Assembly: GCA_002391105.1 (NCBI GenBank)
Contig: DGRT01000096.1
Location: 1 to 7,684, forward strand
Reading direction: 5' to 3'
Length of the DNA stretch: 7,684 nt
From: Lachnospiraceae bacterium UBA4381
GTDB taxonomy: Bacteria > Bacillota > Clostridia > Lachnospirales > Lachnospiraceae
The notes under the pieces were generated by a model. It did not search any database. It had not been told where the DNA came from and saw only the letters and a list, made by a program, of their open reading frames with translations. This document shows, one piece after another, positions 6,867-7,684 of this stretch. Every line of letters starts with the position of its first letter. Position 1 is the stretch's first letter. Made by a program: the position numbers and the translations under genes.

Positions 6867-7684
6867 ATGAAGAAAAAGAAAATGCTTACACTCACCCGCA
6901 AACGTGCAGCAAAGGGCTTCCTGTTCATAGTACCATGGCTGATAGGCTTCCTGTGGTTTTATCTGAGAAGTCTGATAATGACGGTGCAGTTTTCGCTTTC
7001 AAATCTTACTGTTCGTCCCGGCGGTGGTTATACACTTGACTTTGTTGGACTGGATAATTTTATATATGCCTTCAGGGCGCATGGTACATTTAAACAGGTT
7101 CTGACTACTTCCGTAGGAAATATGCTGGTGGATGTTCCGCTTATAACCTTCTTCAGTCTGTTTATAGCTATGCTGCTCAACAGAAATTTCAAGGGAAGAA
7201 CTCTTATAAGAGCTATATTTTTCCTGCCGGTTATCCTGAATTCGGATGCCATAGTAGATGCAATGCATATAGCCAGAGGACTGATGGTTGGAGGTCTTTC
7301 CAATACCAGTGCGGAGGTGCTGGAATCTGCTGCATCCAGCGGCGTAAGTATAGAGTATTACATTCAGATGTTTACTGCTCTGGGACTTCCGGTGGTGTTG
7401 ATAGAATATATCATGGGAGCGGTCAGTCGTATCAGTGATATTATAAATGCCTCCGGAGTTCAGATCATAGTATTCCTAGCGGCGCTTCAGTCTATACCCG
7501 GTTCTATGTATGAGGTTGCCAAGATAGAAGGCGCGACGGCTTATGAGACCTTCTGGAAGGTTACATTCCCTATGGTTATGCCTCACATTATTACGGTTAT
7601 AGTCTATACGGTAGTGGACAGCTTTATAGATTCAGAGGTTGTAGATCTTGCATACTCGACTGCATTTGACCTTAATAATTACGG
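6867..7684 (+). CDS. Sugar ABC transporter permease, MalF/UgpA type (5' part, cut by window edge)
   Basis: The frame is open from ATG 6867 to the window end, giving 272 complete codons; the stop lies beyond. A basic head (MKKKKMLTLTRKRAAKGF) leads into a first helix, FIVPWLIGFLWFYL, typical of MalF/UgpA-family subunits. It is followed by the periplasm-type loop SLSNLTVRPGGGYTLDFVGL-DNF, then LLNRNFKGRTLIRAIFFLPV. The EAA loop starts at Glu216 (EVAKIEGATAYETF then TFPMVMPHI), just after FLAALQSIPGSMY. About 60 residues between the third helix and the pre-EAA helix (LMVGGLSNTSAEVLES onward) form an extracytoplasmic or membrane-lining segment that differs from the first permease. It starts 2 bases after the DUF5696-type stop. 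Its partner, probably a MalG-type subunit, is expected just downstream. It is not a duplicate of the permease at 1-582; only general family features are shared. Confidence 0.92.
   Translation, partial: MKKKKMLTLTRKRAAKGFLFIVPWLIGFLWFYLRSLIMTVQFSLSNLTVRPGGGYTLDFVGLDNFIYAFRAHGTFKQVLTTSVGNMLVDVPLITFFSLFIAMLLNRNFKGRTLIRAIFFLPVILNSDAIVDAMHIARGLMVGGLSNTSAEVLESAASSGVSIEYYIQMFTALGLPVVLIEYIMGAVSRISDIINASGVQIIVFLAALQSIPGSMYEVAKIEGATAYETFWKVTFPMVMPHIITVIVYTVVDSFIDSEVVDLAYSTAFDLNNY

Noticed and set aside
6999..7303. Two overlapping short open frames on the - strand opposite the last permease
   Set aside because: Both are antisense to a continuous reading frame with clear permease signatures. Neither product resembles a known family.

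Overview
The window is a tightly packed run of six genes, all on the + strand. The predicted proteins suit a low-to-moderate-GC Gram-positive bacterium. Frequent ATA isoleucine codons, strong AGGAGG ribosome binding sites and the protein families point to Clostridia, most likely a Lachnospiraceae member of the Butyrivibrio/Roseburia type. That placement is an inference from style and family content, not from a marker gene.

Layout: (1) the 3' end of a MalF/UgpA/LplB-type sugar ABC permease, 1-582, cut by the left edge; (2) a MalG-type sugar ABC permease, 584-2005, with an unusual cytoplasmic N-terminal extension of about 200 residues; (3) a 66-base gap, 2006-2071, the only real spacer here, which holds three tandem 13-base units each carrying a purine-rich Shine-Dalgarno-like core; (4) a secreted, membrane-anchored protein with an NHL-repeat propeller, a TPR-like segment and a C-terminal membrane helix, 2072-3580; (5) a five-helix YIP1-family membrane protein, 3577-4212; (6) a large single-anchor surface protein of the DUF5696 kind, 4225-6864; (7) the 5' part of another sugar ABC permease of the MalF/UgpA type, 6867-7684, cut by the right edge.

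Neighbouring genes overlap or lie within 12 bases of each other, apart from the 2006-2071 gap. I see no terminator and no convincing promoter, so the whole window is probably part of one operon. The likely theme is uptake of a complex carbohydrate or glycan. Three permease subunits belong to one or two importers, and three envelope proteins lie between them: a propeller/TPR protein, a YIP1 protein and a large DUF5696 ectodomain. The envelope proteins may capture, process or organise the substrate at the outer face of the membrane. No solute-binding protein, ATPase, regulator or recognised glycoside hydrolase lies inside the window. The substrate cannot be read from this sequence.

No RNA genes, mobile elements or CRISPR arrays were seen.
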